From an uncultured Archangium sp. (GTDB lineage: Bacteria; Myxococcota; Myxococcia; Myxococcales; Myxococcaceae), in NCBI GenBank assembly GCA_903905455.1, contig CAIVGN010000133.1:1-64000 (forward strand): 64,000 nt of DNA. The letters run 5' to 3'. Shown here one piece after another: positions 1 through 8,225 of the stretch. The notes under the pieces are model-generated. The model saw only the letters and a list, made by a program, of their open reading frames with translations, did no database searches and had not been told where the DNA came from. How positions within the stretch are numbered: position 1 is the stretch's first letter; every line of letters begins with the position of its first letter. The position numbers were made by a program, and so were the translations under genes.

Positions 1-206
1 GCCTGAAGTTCGTCAAGGTCTTCGTTTCTTCCGGGACCCTGCTTTCCGCGGCCGATTTTCCGGCTCTGGAGGCTTCTCGCGATTCAATTGTCCGGAGCCG
101 AAGCTCCCCTTCACTGACTTCGTTCTTCAACGACTCGCCCAACACCGTACTACCCGCCCGCCAGTTCCCCGTGCGTCGCCGTGAGGGCCGTTGCGCGGGG
201 GGTCGG
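1..206 (-). other. untranslated leader of an off-window stable RNA operon (rRNA-like)
   Basis: No convincing reading frame is present in either strand. The composition is visibly less GC-rich than the neighbouring genes. On the minus strand the transcript from the promoter at 207-279 would start with a G/C-rich discriminator and then carry a hairpin of GGAGC and GCTCC closed by a TTCG tetraloop (plus positions about 99-112). Long untranslated leaders with UUCG hairpins behind a strong promoter are typical of rRNA operons. I infer that a 16S gene or another stable RNA lies just beyond the left edge. No mature rRNA sequence is visible here, so this remains an inference. Confidence 0.4.
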
Positions 207-279
207 CATATACATGATCATTCTTCCGACTGTCAACATCCTCCCTGCGAACTTTTCTGAAATCGAATTTGCGAAGAAT
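207..279 (-). promoter_or_regulatory. strong sigma-70-type promoter with UP-like element, reading leftwards
   Basis: A perfect -35 TTGACA lies at 236-231, followed after 18 bases by TATATG (212-207) as the -10 element. Immediately downstream is a run of C/G like the discriminator of stringently controlled rRNA promoters. Upstream of the -35 (about 248-279) is an A/T-rich stretch with A and T tracts, unusual in this genome and resembling an UP element. It directly abuts the gmk stop codon, so the promoter serves something to the left of the window rather than gmk. Confidence 0.6.
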
Positions 280-918
280 TCAGGGCTGTTGGAGCCGCAA
301 AGCGGTGGTGTCCACGCGACCACGCCGGGAGCGCTCTGAGATCACGATGGATCGCAGCTGCTGAAAGGCGTCGTCCAGGCGGTCGTTGATCACCAGGTAG
401 TCGTAGCTCTGCGCGCCCTTCTCGCACTCGGCGCGCGCGGCGAGCATGCGGCGGCGGATGACGTCGTCGGTGTCGGTGCCGCGGGAGCGGAGGCGGCGCT
501 CGAGCTCGTCCATCGAGGGCGGGAGAATGAAGATGCACACCGCGTCGGGGTACTTGCGCTTGATGGAGGTGCCGCCCTGCACGTCGATGTCGAACACCGC
601 GATGCCGCCGGGGCGGTAGCTGTGGTCGATGACGCGCTTGGAGGAGCCGTAGAAGTTGCCGTGCACCTCGGCCCACTCGACGAACTCGTTCCGGTCGATC
701 ATCTGCTGGAACGTGAGGGTGTCGACGAAGTGGTAGTCCTTGCCGTTCTGCTCGGCGCCGCGCGGGGCCCGCGTGGTGTAGCTGATGGAAAACTCAGCCT
801 CGGGGAACTCCTTCTCGATCATGCGCGCCAGCGTCGTCTTCCCCGCCCCGGACGGCGCAGAGAGAACGAGGAGCAGCCCAGGAGAGAGGACGATCGGGAT
901 CTGGGGGTTGGTGTTCAT
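280..918 (-). CDS. gmk: guanylate kinase
   Basis: This 212-residue protein phosphorylates GMP to GDP with ATP in the cytoplasm, an essential purine salvage and synthesis step. The P-loop SAPSGAGKTTL lies at residues 20-30, followed by the GMP-binding stretch beginning YTTRAPR and the lid region with SRGTDTDDVIRRR. Length is normal for the family (about 205). It overlaps the yicC start by four bases (ATGA), so the two are translationally coupled, a gene pairing common in bacteria. It is the last gene of a long minus-strand operon that begins in LPS genes. Identification is secure. Confidence 0.96.
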   Translation of the reverse strand: MNTNPQIPIVLSPGLLLVLSAPSGAGKTTLARMIEKEFPEAEFSISYTTRAPRGAEQNGKDYHFVDTLTFQQMIDRNEFVEWAEVHGNFYGSSKRVIDHSYRPGGIAVFDIDVQGGTSIKRKYPDAVCIFILPPSMDELERRLRSRGTDTDDVIRRRMLAARAECEKGAQSYDYLVINDRLDDAFQQLRSIVISERSRRGRVDTTALRLQQP

Positions 919-1793
919 TCGACGTTCTGGACCTGTTCGCGGATTCGCTCGAGCTCGGCCTTGAGCTGCATGACGCGGCTGCTGATCTCGGCGTGCTGGC
1001 TCTTGGAGCCGGTGGTGTTCACTTCGCGGTGCATCTCCTGGACGAGGAAGTCCATCTTCCGGCCCGAGGGTTCCTTCGAGTTGAGCAGCTCGTGAAACTG
1101 CACGAGGTGCGAGTCGAGGCGCGTCATCTCTTCTGCGACGTCGGTGCGCTCGGCGAAGAAGGCGACTTCCTGCGCGAGGCGCTGGGGGTCGACGGTCAGG
1201 CCCTTGGAGAGCTCGGCGATGCGCTCGGCGAGGCGCGTGCGGTAGGCGTCGATGGCCCGGGGAGCCAATTCCTTCACCTCGGCGACCCAGCCCGCCACCA
1301 GGGCGAGCCGGGAAAAGAGGTCGGCGTGGAGCGCGAGGCCCTCTTTGGCCCTCATCTTCCCCAGGGCGTCGAGGGCGTGCCCGAGGGCGGCTTCGACGGC
1401 CTTGTTCGCGTCTTCGAGGGAGATTTGCGGTTCTTCGAGCCGGATGACGTTCATCTGCGTGGCGATGTCGCGCAGGGAGACGGTGTCCGGCAGCTCGAGG
1501 GCCTTCGCCAGGTCGGACCAGGCGCGGCGGTACTCCTTCGCGAGCGCGAGGTCGACCTGGGGCACGACCCCCAGCGAGGTGCGGCTCGCGCGGCGCACGG
1601 CGACGTCGACGGCGCCGCGGGCGACCTTGTCTTTGACCACCTTCTGGAGCGTGGCCTCGAGCGCCGACAACTCGCGCGGGAGGCGGACCTTCACCTCGCA
1701 GAACTTGTGATTGACCGAGCGGAGCTCAACGGTGAGCGATTCCGAACCGGCGGTGGCAGAACCTGAGCCGAAGCCCGTCATGCTATGCAGCAT
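915..1793 (-). CDS. yicC: YicC family endoribonuclease
   Basis: The 292-residue protein opens with the signature MLHSMTGFG and ends with the family's conserved C-terminal region (NTTGSKSQ, then a Glu/Arg-rich helix). YicC/YloC proteins are known as oligomeric RNases, in E. coli acting on small RNA turnover. The gene is 30 bases downstream of rfaE2 and overlaps gmk by four bases. The yicC-gmk order is conserved in many bacteria. Length matches the family (about 290). The exact cellular substrate here is unknown. Confidence 0.93.
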   Translation of the reverse strand: MLHSMTGFGSGSATAGSESLTVELRSVNHKFCEVKVRLPRELSALEATLQKVVKDKVARGAVDVAVRRASRTSLGVVPQVDLALAKEYRRAWSDLAKALELPDTVSLRDIATQMNVIRLEEPQISLEDANKAVEAALGHALDALGKMRAKEGLALHADLFSRLALVAGWVAEVKELAPRAIDAYRTRLAERIAELSKGLTVDPQRLAQEVAFFAERTDVAEEMTRLDSHLVQFHELLNSKEPSGRKMDFLVQEMHREVNTTGSKSQHAEISSRVMQLKAELERIREQVQNVE

Positions 1794-1823
1794 GGCTTGT
1801 CGTAATGGGCTTCCCCGACCAGA

Positions 1824-2288
1824 TCAATTTCCCGACGCGGGGAGCCTGGTGAGCAGCGACGTAGTGCTGTGGTCCTTGGGGTCCCCGGCGACGGCGACGC
1901 GGCCTCCGTAAGCCTCGACCTCCGCGCGCTCGGGGATGCTCTCGGGCGTGTAGTCGGTGCCCTTCACGTGCACGTCGGGGTGGAGGGCGCGAATGACCAC
2001 GCGCACGTCGGGCTCATCGAAGATCAGCACGAGGTCGGTGCAGCGCAGGGCCGCGAGCAACTCGGCGCGCTCGGCCTGGGGAATGACCGGTCTCCCGGGC
2101 CCCTTGTAGGCACGCGTGGAAGCATCCGAATTCACTGCCACGACGAGGCGATCCGCGAGGCGCTTGGCGGCCTCGAGGTAGCGGACATGGCCGACGTGCA
2201 GAAGATCGAAGACCCCGTTGGCGAGGGCGACCTTGAGGCCCTGGGCGCGCCAGGCCTCGACCGTGAGGCGGGCTTCGTCGAGGGTCAT
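1824..2288 (-). CDS. rfaE2: D-glycero-beta-D-manno-heptose 1-phosphate adenylyltransferase
   Basis: A 154-residue nucleotidyltransferase of the cytidylyltransferase fold, equivalent to the C-terminal half of bifunctional HldE. It activates heptose-1-phosphate to ADP-heptose for the LPS inner core. [15 protein letters not shown] at residues 24-38 holds the catalytic HxGH (31-34), and the ISSTS-like nucleotide motif is represented by DHSTTSLL near the C-terminus. It overlaps the kinase gene by four bases, so the two HldE activities are encoded as separate, coupled cistrons rather than as a fusion. Confidence 0.93.
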   Translation of the reverse strand: MTLDEARLTVEAWRAQGLKVALANGVFDLLHVGHVRYLEAAKRLADRLVVAVNSDASTRAYKGPGRPVIPQAERAELLAALRCTDLVLIFDEPDVRVVIRALHPDVHVKGTDYTPESIPERAEVEAYGGRVAVAGDPKDHSTTSLLTRLPASGN

Positions 2289-3271
2289 CGGGAGAGCTCC
2301 CGCTCGAGCTCCGGGCGCGACACCGTCGCGGTGCCCTGTTTCTGCACCACGAGGGCGCCGGCGATGTTGGCGAGACGGGCGGCTTCGAAGGCCGAGCCTC
2401 CCGCCCCGAGACCCAGCGCGAAGGTGGCGCTGACGGTGTCCCCTGCCCCGGTGACGTCGACGGCCTCTTGGGCGCCGTACACGGGGAGGTGCACCGGCTT
2501 GCTGCCCTTTTCGAAGAGGGTCATGCCGTGGCGCCCGCGGGTCACGAGGAGGACGTCACAGTTCAGCCGCTTCTGGGCGGCCTTCCCGGCCGCGAGGAGC
2601 TCGCCGTCGTTCTTCACGGACATACCGGTGAACGCCGCGAGCTCGGGCTCGTTGGGCTTGCACACGGTGAGGCCGGCGAAGTCGGCGAGGCTGAAGCGCG
2701 AATCGACGCTCACGGGGATGCCGCGCCTGGCGAGCGACCGCAGGGCCTCCCGGGTTTCGTCGCAGAGCACGCCGGCGCCGTAGTCGGAGACCATCACCAC
2801 GTCGGCCGATTTGCCCGCCTCGAGGATCTGCAGGGCCAGCGACGCGCGGACCTTCGGGGGCAGCGGCCCGACCGCGCCCCGGTCGATGCGCAGCATCTGC
2901 TGGCGGCTGGTGCTGAAGCCGCCGGCGAGCACGCGGGTGCGCGTCTCGGTGACCGGGGAGGTCACGGCGCGCAGGGCGATGCCACTGGTCTTGAAGAGGG
3001 CCGCCATCTGCCGGCCGATGGGGTCGCGCCCCAGCACGCCGATGGCGGTGACCTTCGCGCCGAGGGCCCGGGCGTTCGCGGCGGCGTTGGCGCCCCCTCC
3101 CAGCTTCAGCTCCTCGCGCTCGTGGCGAACGATGAGCACGGGTGCCTCGCGGCTGACGCGCTCGGTCTGGCCGTAGAGGTAATGGTCGGCCAGGAGGTCA
3201 CCGACGAGGAGCACGCGAACCGACGGGAAGCGCTTGAGCAGGGCGGAGGGCACTGGCCCCGCGTTTCGCAC
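2285..3271 (-). CDS. rfaE1: D-glycero-beta-D-manno-heptose-7-phosphate kinase
   Basis: A 328-residue PfkB-family sugar kinase corresponding to the N-terminal half of HldE. It phosphorylates heptose-7-phosphate in ADP-heptose synthesis. The family's glycine-rich stretch [17 protein letters not shown] is present, and the anion-hole motif VTGAGDT has its catalytic Asp at residue 278. The start is GTG, one base after the lpxK stop codon, and the stop overlaps rfaE2. The neighbours waaA and lpxK confirm its role in lipid A/core assembly. Confidence 0.93.
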   Translation of the reverse strand: MRNAGPVPSALLKRFPSVRVLLVGDLLADHYLYGQTERVSREAPVLIVRHEREELKLGGGANAAANARALGAKVTAIGVLGRDPIGRQMAALFKTSGIALRAVTSPVTETRTRVLAGGFSTSRQQMLRIDRGAVGPLPPKVRASLALQILEAGKSADVVMVSDYGAGVLCDETREALRSLARRGIPVSVDSRFSLADFAGLTVCKPNEPELAAFTGMSVKNDGELLAAGKAAQKRLNCDVLLVTRGRHGMTLFEKGSKPVHLPVYGAQEAVDVTGAGDTVSATFALGLGAGGSAFEAARLANIAGALVVQKQGTATVSRPELERELSR

Positions 3272-3272
3272 C

Positions 3273-4217
3273 TCAGGGGCGCGGCGACAAGAGAACGCCC
3301 CGGGTGACGTCCACGTCGAGCACCAGCACGTGGGCGGTGCCTTCTGGGAGCCGTTCGGCGTCCTTTTCCGTGGTCAGCAGCCAGGCGTTCGTCGCGGCCG
3401 CCCGGGCCGCGGCGACCTCGGCGGGGGTGAACAAGTGGTGGTCGGCGAAGGCGTGCACCGCGCGAACGACGGCGCCGAGCTGGGTCACCGCCTCGCGGAC
3501 GAGCTGGGGGCGCGCGAGGCCAAGCAGGAGGACGACCTCCCGGCCGGAGAGCGCGTCCCGTCCCAACAGCATACCCTCGGGCGCGCGGACCCCGGTGATG
3601 CGGTGGCGAGCCTCGAAGTCGCCGGGCCGGCCGTCACGGCCCCAGACGTGGGTGGCGCGCCGGCGGCCCGAAGCGGGCTCACGCAGGGGACCGGCCGGGA
3701 GCATCCACCCGTTGCCCAGGCCCGCATCGACCAGGAGGTCGACGTCGCGGGCGAGCTGCCGGTGCTGAAAGCCGTCGTCGAGGATGAGGACGGTGGCACC
3801 CGCGGCCACGGCCTTCCGGGCGAGGTCGACGCGCCGGGGGCCGACCCACACGGTGACGCCGGGGCAGCGCCGGGCGATGAGGCGCGGCTCGTCGCCGACC
3901 TCTTCGACCGGAGGCAACGCGGCCGAGGTGAACGAGCGCACCGCGGCGGAGCGCCGGCCGTAGCCCCGGGAGAGCACGGCGACCCGGTGTCCCTGGGCCA
4001 GGGCCTGCCGCGCGAGATGGATGACGACGGGCGTCTTGCCCGAGCCGCCCACCACGAGGTTGCCCACGGAGATGACGTACGCCCCCTCGATGCGCACCGC
4101 GCGGCGCCAGCCGAGATCGAAGGCGAGGTGCCAGGCACGAATGATCAGCCCGTAGACCAGCGCCAGGGGCACGAGGAGCCAGGTCGCCAGCGAGGGCGGT
4201 GCGTACCAGCGCTCCAT
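3273..4217 (-). CDS. lpxK: tetraacyldisaccharide 4'-kinase
   Basis: The 314-residue protein phosphorylates the 4' position of the lipid A disaccharide at the inner membrane. An N-terminal hydrophobic helix (residues 9-25) is followed by the Walker A motif GGSGKTP (57-63), and the LpxK signature ILDDGFQHR lies near the middle. The ATG at 4217 is chosen because the stop of the upstream glycosyltransferase overlaps it as TGATG. The frame stays open further upstream, but that extension is composed of low-complexity Arg/Ala/Pro residues typical of shadow translation. The length then matches the family. Confidence 0.93.
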   Translation of the reverse strand: MERWYAPPSLATWLLVPLALVYGLIIRAWHLAFDLGWRRAVRIEGAYVISVGNLVVGGSGKTPVVIHLARQALAQGHRVAVLSRGYGRRSAAVRSFTSAALPPVEEVGDEPRLIARRCPGVTVWVGPRRVDLARKAVAAGATVLILDDGFQHRQLARDVDLLVDAGLGNGWMLPAGPLREPASGRRRATHVWGRDGRPGDFEARHRITGVRAPEGMLLGRDALSGREVVLLLGLARPQLVREAVTQLGAVVRAVHAFADHHLFTPAEVAAARAAATNAWLLTTEKDAERLPEGTAHVLVLDVDVTRGVLLSPRP

Positions 4218-5221
4218 CACGCACCCCGGCCGTAGAACTCGAGCACGCGCAGGGCGATCGACGTCGGCGACTCGAGGGTCACGTGGGCCAGGGTGTCGCG
4301 CTCGCTCCCCTCGACGAGGGACTGCACCTCGGGCTCGACACGGGCGTCGGCGTAGTGCGCGAGATCTCCCTCGTCGACGGCGACGACCCGGACGCCGCAG
4401 GCGCGGGCCTGGGCGGCGGCGCGCGCGCTCCAGTCGTTCCCCAGCCCGAGAATCCACACCTCGTCGAGCGCCTGGAGGTGCCGGGTGAAGGCGGCACCCG
4501 ATTGGTAGCCCTGGAACAGCACGGACGAACCGAGGGGCGCGGCCTGGGCCTCGAGCTGCGACTCGAGCGGCCCGTCGCCCACGAGCATGAAGTGCAGCGA
4601 GGGGTCGCGCTGGTGCCGCAGGGCGAAGGCCTCGAGGCCCAACCGGTGGCGGCGCGACGCCTGGAAGGTGGAGACCATGCCCAGCAGGCGCCCTTCGGGG
4701 AGTCCCAGCTCGCGGCGCAGCGCCGGTCGATCCGCCGCCGGGGAAAACTCCGGGCCCACCAGCGCCGGCAGCACCAGCACCCGCTGCCCGAGCAGCGCCC
4801 GACCCATCGACGGCGTGGGAACGGTGAAGCCATCGGCCGCGGGCATCGACCAGCGAACCGAGCGCGGCGCATGCACCGAGCGGATCAGGGTCGCGCCTTT
4901 CGGACGGCCGAGGCGCGCCAGGGTGTGATCGTGGCTGAAGTGGCAATGCACGACGTCGAGGTCGAGGCGCCGGAGGGTGCGCACGTCGCGCAGCATCGCC
5001 CACGGGTTCGACTTGACGGACAGCTCCAGGGGAACGCTCGCGGCGAGCCCGAGGGCCTCGAGCCGGGGAAGGAGCAGTTCTTCACTTGTCTTCTCGCGAC
5101 GCAGGCGGTCGACGGCGATCGACACGTGATGCCCCAGGGAACGCTGGGCGAGGGCGAGCTGGGTCACCGCCTCGGCTGGCCCCGTGAAGAAGGGTGAAGC
5201 GAGGAGGTGCAGGACCTTCAC
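4217..5221 (-). CDS. GT-B fold glycosyltransferase of the LPS operon
   Basis: The 334-residue protein resembles GT4-type glycosyltransferases: an N-terminal MKVLHLLAS strand with a loop for the acceptor, then MVSTFQASRRHRLGLEAF and FMLVGDGPLESQL, the usual donor-side Rossmann motifs. It starts with GTG at 5221 in a GTGA overlap with the waaA stop and ends in a TGATG overlap with lpxK. Translational coupling with two lipid A/Kdo genes suggests it adds a sugar to the Kdo or inner-core region. The donor and acceptor cannot be read from the sequence. Confidence 0.85.
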   Translation of the reverse strand: MKVLHLLASPFFTGPAEAVTQLALAQRSLGHHVSIAVDRLRREKTSEELLLPRLEALGLAASVPLELSVKSNPWAMLRDVRTLRRLDLDVVHCHFSHDHTLARLGRPKGATLIRSVHAPRSVRWSMPAADGFTVPTPSMGRALLGQRVLVLPALVGPEFSPAADRPALRRELGLPEGRLLGMVSTFQASRRHRLGLEAFALRHQRDPSLHFMLVGDGPLESQLEAQAAPLGSSVLFQGYQSGAAFTRHLQALDEVWILGLGNDWSARAAAQARACGVRVVAVDEGDLAHYADARVEPEVQSLVEGSERDTLAHVTLESPTSIALRVLEFYGRGA

Positions 5222-6486
5222 GCGCGGAAGACCAGCGCCGCCAGCGCGTCGACGTTGCGGTCGCTCGCCCCGGAGATCTGGCGCACGGCGTTGCTCGCCA
5301 GCGAGCCCAGCGACTCGAGGGAGTCGGGGCGGCTGAGGAGATCGGCCATCACGCGAAAGAGGTGCTCGGGGTCCTTGACCTGGATGCCGCCCCGCCCCAC
5401 CAGCACCTGCACGGAGTCGTGGAAGTTCTCCATGTGCGGGCCGAAGAGCACCGGTTTCCCCTGCGCCGCGGGCTCGAGGATGTTCTGCCCGCCCCGGGTG
5501 ATGAAGCTCCCGCCGACGAAGACGAGCGTGGCGAGGCGGTAAGCGCGGCCGAGCTCTCCGATGGTGTCGAGCACGATGACCGGCGCCCGCTCGGGGTTGC
5601 CCTTCGAGCGCAGGCCGACGTGAAGGCCGGCCTCGCGACCGAGTTGCGCCACGCGCTCGGCCCGCTCGAGGTACCGCGGGGCCACCACCATCGTCAGGTC
5701 GGGCGTGTCGACCACCAGCTTCTTGTAGACCTCGAAGAGGTGTTCCTCTTCGCCTTCGTGGGTGCTCCCGGCGATCCACACCCGGGCGCTCGCGCCGAGA
5801 CCCAGGGCCTCACGCAGCGCGTGATCCTCGACGGCCTGGGCGAGCGGCACGAGGGCATCGAACTTGGTGTTGCCGGTGACCACCACGCGGTCCTTCGGCG
5901 CGCCGAGTTGCAGCACGCGCTCGGCTTCGTCCTCTTCGCGCATCAGGAAGAGGTCGATGTCGTGGAGCGGGTTGCCGATGAGGTTGAAGAGGCGCCGGTA
6001 GCGGGACAGGTGGCGGGCCGAGAAGCGGCCGTTGGTCAGCGCCACGCGGGCGCCCGAGTCGTGCGCGGCGCGAATGAGGTTCGGCCAGATCTCGGTGTAC
6101 TCGAGCACGAGCAGGTCGGGCTTCACCGCGGCCACGGCTCGGCGGGTGGCGCCGTAGAGGTCCCACGGCACGTAGATCACCGCGTCGATGTTCTTGCGCA
6201 ACCGCTCGGTGGCCATGAGGTGGCCGGTGTTGGTCATCGTCGAGACGATCACCTTCGCCTGCGGGTAGCGGGCGCGCAGGCGATCGATCATCGGGGACAG
6301 GGCGAGGAGGTCTCCGGCGGACGCGCCGTGGAGCCAGATGCGCGGCCCGCCCGGCCCGGGGATGAGGCCGTAGGGGTAGAAGCCCAAGCGCTGCAACAGC
6401 CCATCACGCGTCTTCTTCATCAGCGCCAGCACCGGGAACAGCGCCACGAAGACGAGCCAGGTGGCGATGACGTACAGGAGCCGCAT
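5218..6486 (-). CDS. waaA: 3-deoxy-D-manno-octulosonic acid (Kdo) transferase
   Basis: The 422-residue GT-B enzyme transfers Kdo from CMP-Kdo to lipid IVA at the cytoplasmic face of the inner membrane. It has the N-terminal membrane anchor (residues 3-22), the acceptor-domain motif HGASAGDLLALSPMIDRL and VIVSTMTNTG, and the C-terminal donor domain with FVGGSFITRGGQNILEPAAQ characteristic of WaaA. Length is that of the family. It heads the tightly overlapping run waaA - GT - lpxK - rfaE1 - rfaE2. Confidence 0.95.
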   Translation of the reverse strand: MRLLYVIATWLVFVALFPVLALMKKTRDGLLQRLGFYPYGLIPGPGGPRIWLHGASAGDLLALSPMIDRLRARYPQAKVIVSTMTNTGHLMATERLRKNIDAVIYVPWDLYGATRRAVAAVKPDLLVLEYTEIWPNLIRAAHDSGARVALTNGRFSARHLSRYRRLFNLIGNPLHDIDLFLMREEDEAERVLQLGAPKDRVVVTGNTKFDALVPLAQAVEDHALREALGLGASARVWIAGSTHEGEEEHLFEVYKKLVVDTPDLTMVVAPRYLERAERVAQLGREAGLHVGLRSKGNPERAPVIVLDTIGELGRAYRLATLVFVGGSFITRGGQNILEPAAQGKPVLFGPHMENFHDSVQVLVGRGGIQVKDPEHLFRVMADLLSRPDSLESLGSLASNAVRQISGASDRNVDALAALVFRA

Positions 6487-6506
6487 TCAGTCGCCGGCGT
6501 AGGGGA

Positions 6507-6553
6507 TGCGCGCGCAGCGCGCAAGCCTCAGGGTCGGCCGGTGCCGGCCCGAC
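6507..6553 (-). terminator. two adjacent G/C hairpins between the cheW-like gene and waaA
   Basis: TGCGCGC (6507-6513) pairs perfectly with GCGCGCA (6517-6523) across a three-base loop. A second imperfect hairpin is formed by GTCGG (6533-6537) with CCGAC (6549-6553), with an inner CCG/CGG pairing. There is no U-tract, so intrinsic termination is doubtful. They may stop or attenuate transcription from the cheW-like gene or protect the waaA mRNA end. Confidence 0.3.
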
Positions 6554-6577
6554 GCCACCCGCGGTCCTCACGTGGGC

Positions 6578-7000
6578 TCACCCGGCGCTGGCGAGGAAGT
6601 CGACGAACGTCTGGGTGTCGATGACCGCGACTTCTCCGGCGGCGACGCGGGCCGGGCCGCGGAGGTGTTGGTGCACGCCGGTGTCGCCCAGCCGCTCGAG
6701 GACGCCCTCGAGGGGCAGCACGCCGAGCACGCGGGTGGCGGTGAGGGCTACGGCGCCGCGCGGGGTGCGCACCAACACGGCGCGCTTGAAGGCCTCGTCG
6801 AGCGGGTGGCCGGTCAGGCGGGTGAGGTCGATCACGGGCAGCACCTCGCCGCGGTGGGCGAAAACGCCCAGCAGGTGGGCCGGCGCGCCGGGCACGCGGG
6901 TGAGGGTCGGCACGTTGACGACCTCCGACGCGGTGTCGGCGGGGACAGCATAGAGGCTCGCCCCGCAGGCGAAGACCAGGTGTCCATGCGCGTCGGCCAC
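6578..7000 (-). CDS. CheW-domain protein
   Basis: This 140-residue single-domain protein matches the CheW fold: HLVFACGASLYAVPA at the start, then the core LLGVFAHRGEVLPVIDLTRL that gives the family its signature, and a C-terminal strand pair. CheW proteins couple chemoreceptors to CheA-type kinases. No receptor, CheA or methyltransferase is adjacent, so it may serve a remote chemosensory system, of which Myxococcota have several. It starts with GTG and is divergent from the globin-coupled kinase at 7092. It could equally be an orphan scaffold for that kinase. Confidence 0.82.
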   Translation of the reverse strand: MADAHGHLVFACGASLYAVPADTASEVVNVPTLTRVPGAPAHLLGVFAHRGEVLPVIDLTRLTGHPLDEAFKRAVLVRTPRGAVALTATRVLGVLPLEGVLERLGDTGVHQHLRGPARVAAGEVAVIDTQTFVDFLASAG

Positions 7001-7091
7001 GAGGGGGTTTCAAGCACACAAGCGGCGCGCTCCCAAGGTGGAAGGCAGGGCGCACGTTGCCTCACCCGGGCGCTGCCGGTATGTGCAGGTC

Positions 7092-8225
7092 GTGTTCGTC
7101 CTCTTCCAGGAATTGCAGCGCTACATCGGCTTCACGGCGGCTGATGAAGTCGTGCTCCAGGGGCTGCACTCGAAGCTCCAGCCGTTCTTCCCCGCCATCG
7201 TCGAGACCTTCTACGCCAGGGTGCTCGAGCACGAAGACTCGCGGGCGGCGCTGACGCGGGGCGAGAAGCACGTGGGCCAGCTCAAGGGCACCCTCGTGAA
7301 GTGGATGAACGAGCTCTTCGAGGGCCCGTGGGACGAGCGCTACGTCGAGCGGCGGGCGCGCATTGGCCGGGTGCACGTGCAGATCGCCCTGCCCCAGCAC
7401 TACATGGTGTCGGCGATGAACGTGGTGCGCGTCGGCCTGCGCGAGCGGCTCTCGCAGGTCATGGCCGAGGGGTCGAAGGAGGCCCACGCGGCCCGCGATG
7501 CCGTCGAGCGCATCTGCGATCTCGATCTCGCGCTGATGCTGCACACCTACCGGGAAGACCTCGAGGCGGGCCAGGCGCGGGCGGAGCGGCTGGCGACCTT
7601 CGGGGCGCTGGTCGGGAGCATCGGCCACGAGCTGCGCAACCCGCTGGGCGTCATCGAGACGTCGCTCTACGTGCTCAAGGGGCGCACCACCGACGAGCGG
7701 TCCACCAAGCACCTCGATCGCATCGGGCAGCAGGTGACCCTGGCCAACGACATCATCACCCAGCTGCTGCACCTCATTCGCGAGCGGCCGCTGGCGAGCA
7801 CGCGGGTCGACCTCTCGGAGTTGATGACCGGCACCCTCGCCAGCACCGCGCCCACGGTGACGCTGGACGTCAGCCCCGGGATCCACGTCGAGGGCGACCC
7901 CACGCAGCTGCGCCAGGTGCTGGTGAACCTCGCGCAGAACGCGGTGTTTTTCGCCGGCGAGTCAGGCCGCGTCGAGGCCCGGCTGCACCGCGCCGAGGCG
8001 GGGCTGGTGCTCTCGTTCGACGACAGCGGGCCGGGCATCGACCCGTCGATTCGCAACCGGCTCTTCGAGCCCCTGGTGACCACGCGGGCCGGCGGCATCG
8101 GCCTGGGCCTGGCGCTGGTCAAACGCATCACCGAGCGCCACGGTGGCACCATCTCCGCCAGCCGCAGCACGCTGGGCGGGGCCCGGTTCACGATTTCCAT
8201 GCCCGCGATTGGAGCGACCCCATGA
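7092..8225 (+). CDS. globin-coupled sensor histidine kinase
   Basis: The N-terminal half (residues about 5-155) reads as a protoglobin/globin-coupled sensor domain. The stretch RARIGRVHVQIALP places the likely haem-proximal His at residue 95. It is followed by a kinase core with phospho-accepting His179 in GHELRNP, N-box NLAQNAV, DDSGPGID and GLGLALVKRI. There are no membrane segments, so it is a cytosolic haem sensor, presumably of O2 or a related gas. The start is uncertain: in-frame GTG codons occur at 7038, 7083 and 7092, and I chose 7092 because the globin similarity begins there. The stop overlaps the next gene (ATGA). Confidence 0.85.
   Translation: MFVLFQELQRYIGFTAADEVVLQGLHSKLQPFFPAIVETFYARVLEHEDSRAALTRGEKHVGQLKGTLVKWMNELFEGPWDERYVERRARIGRVHVQIALPQHYMVSAMNVVRVGLRERLSQVMAEGSKEAHAARDAVERICDLDLALMLHTYREDLEAGQARAERLATFGALVGSIGHELRNPLGVIETSLYVLKGRTTDERSTKHLDRIGQQVTLANDIITQLLHLIRERPLASTRVDLSELMTGTLASTAPTVTLDVSPGIHVEGDPTQLRQVLVNLAQNAVFFAGESGRVEARLHRAEAGLVLSFDDSGPGIDPSIRNRLFEPLVTTRAGGIGLGLALVKRITERHGGTISASRSTLGGARFTISMPAIGATP

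Noticed and set aside
4218-5003. N-terminal extension of lpxK (frame open to 5003)
   Set aside because: The extension is Arg/Ala/Pro shadow sequence lying over the glycosyltransferase gene; LpxK similarity starts at the ATG overlapping the glycosyltransferase stop.
7038-7091. Earlier GTG start of the globin kinase
   Set aside because: The extra 18 residues are not similar to globin sensors and lie in the divergent control region with the CheW-like gene; kept as a possible alternative only.
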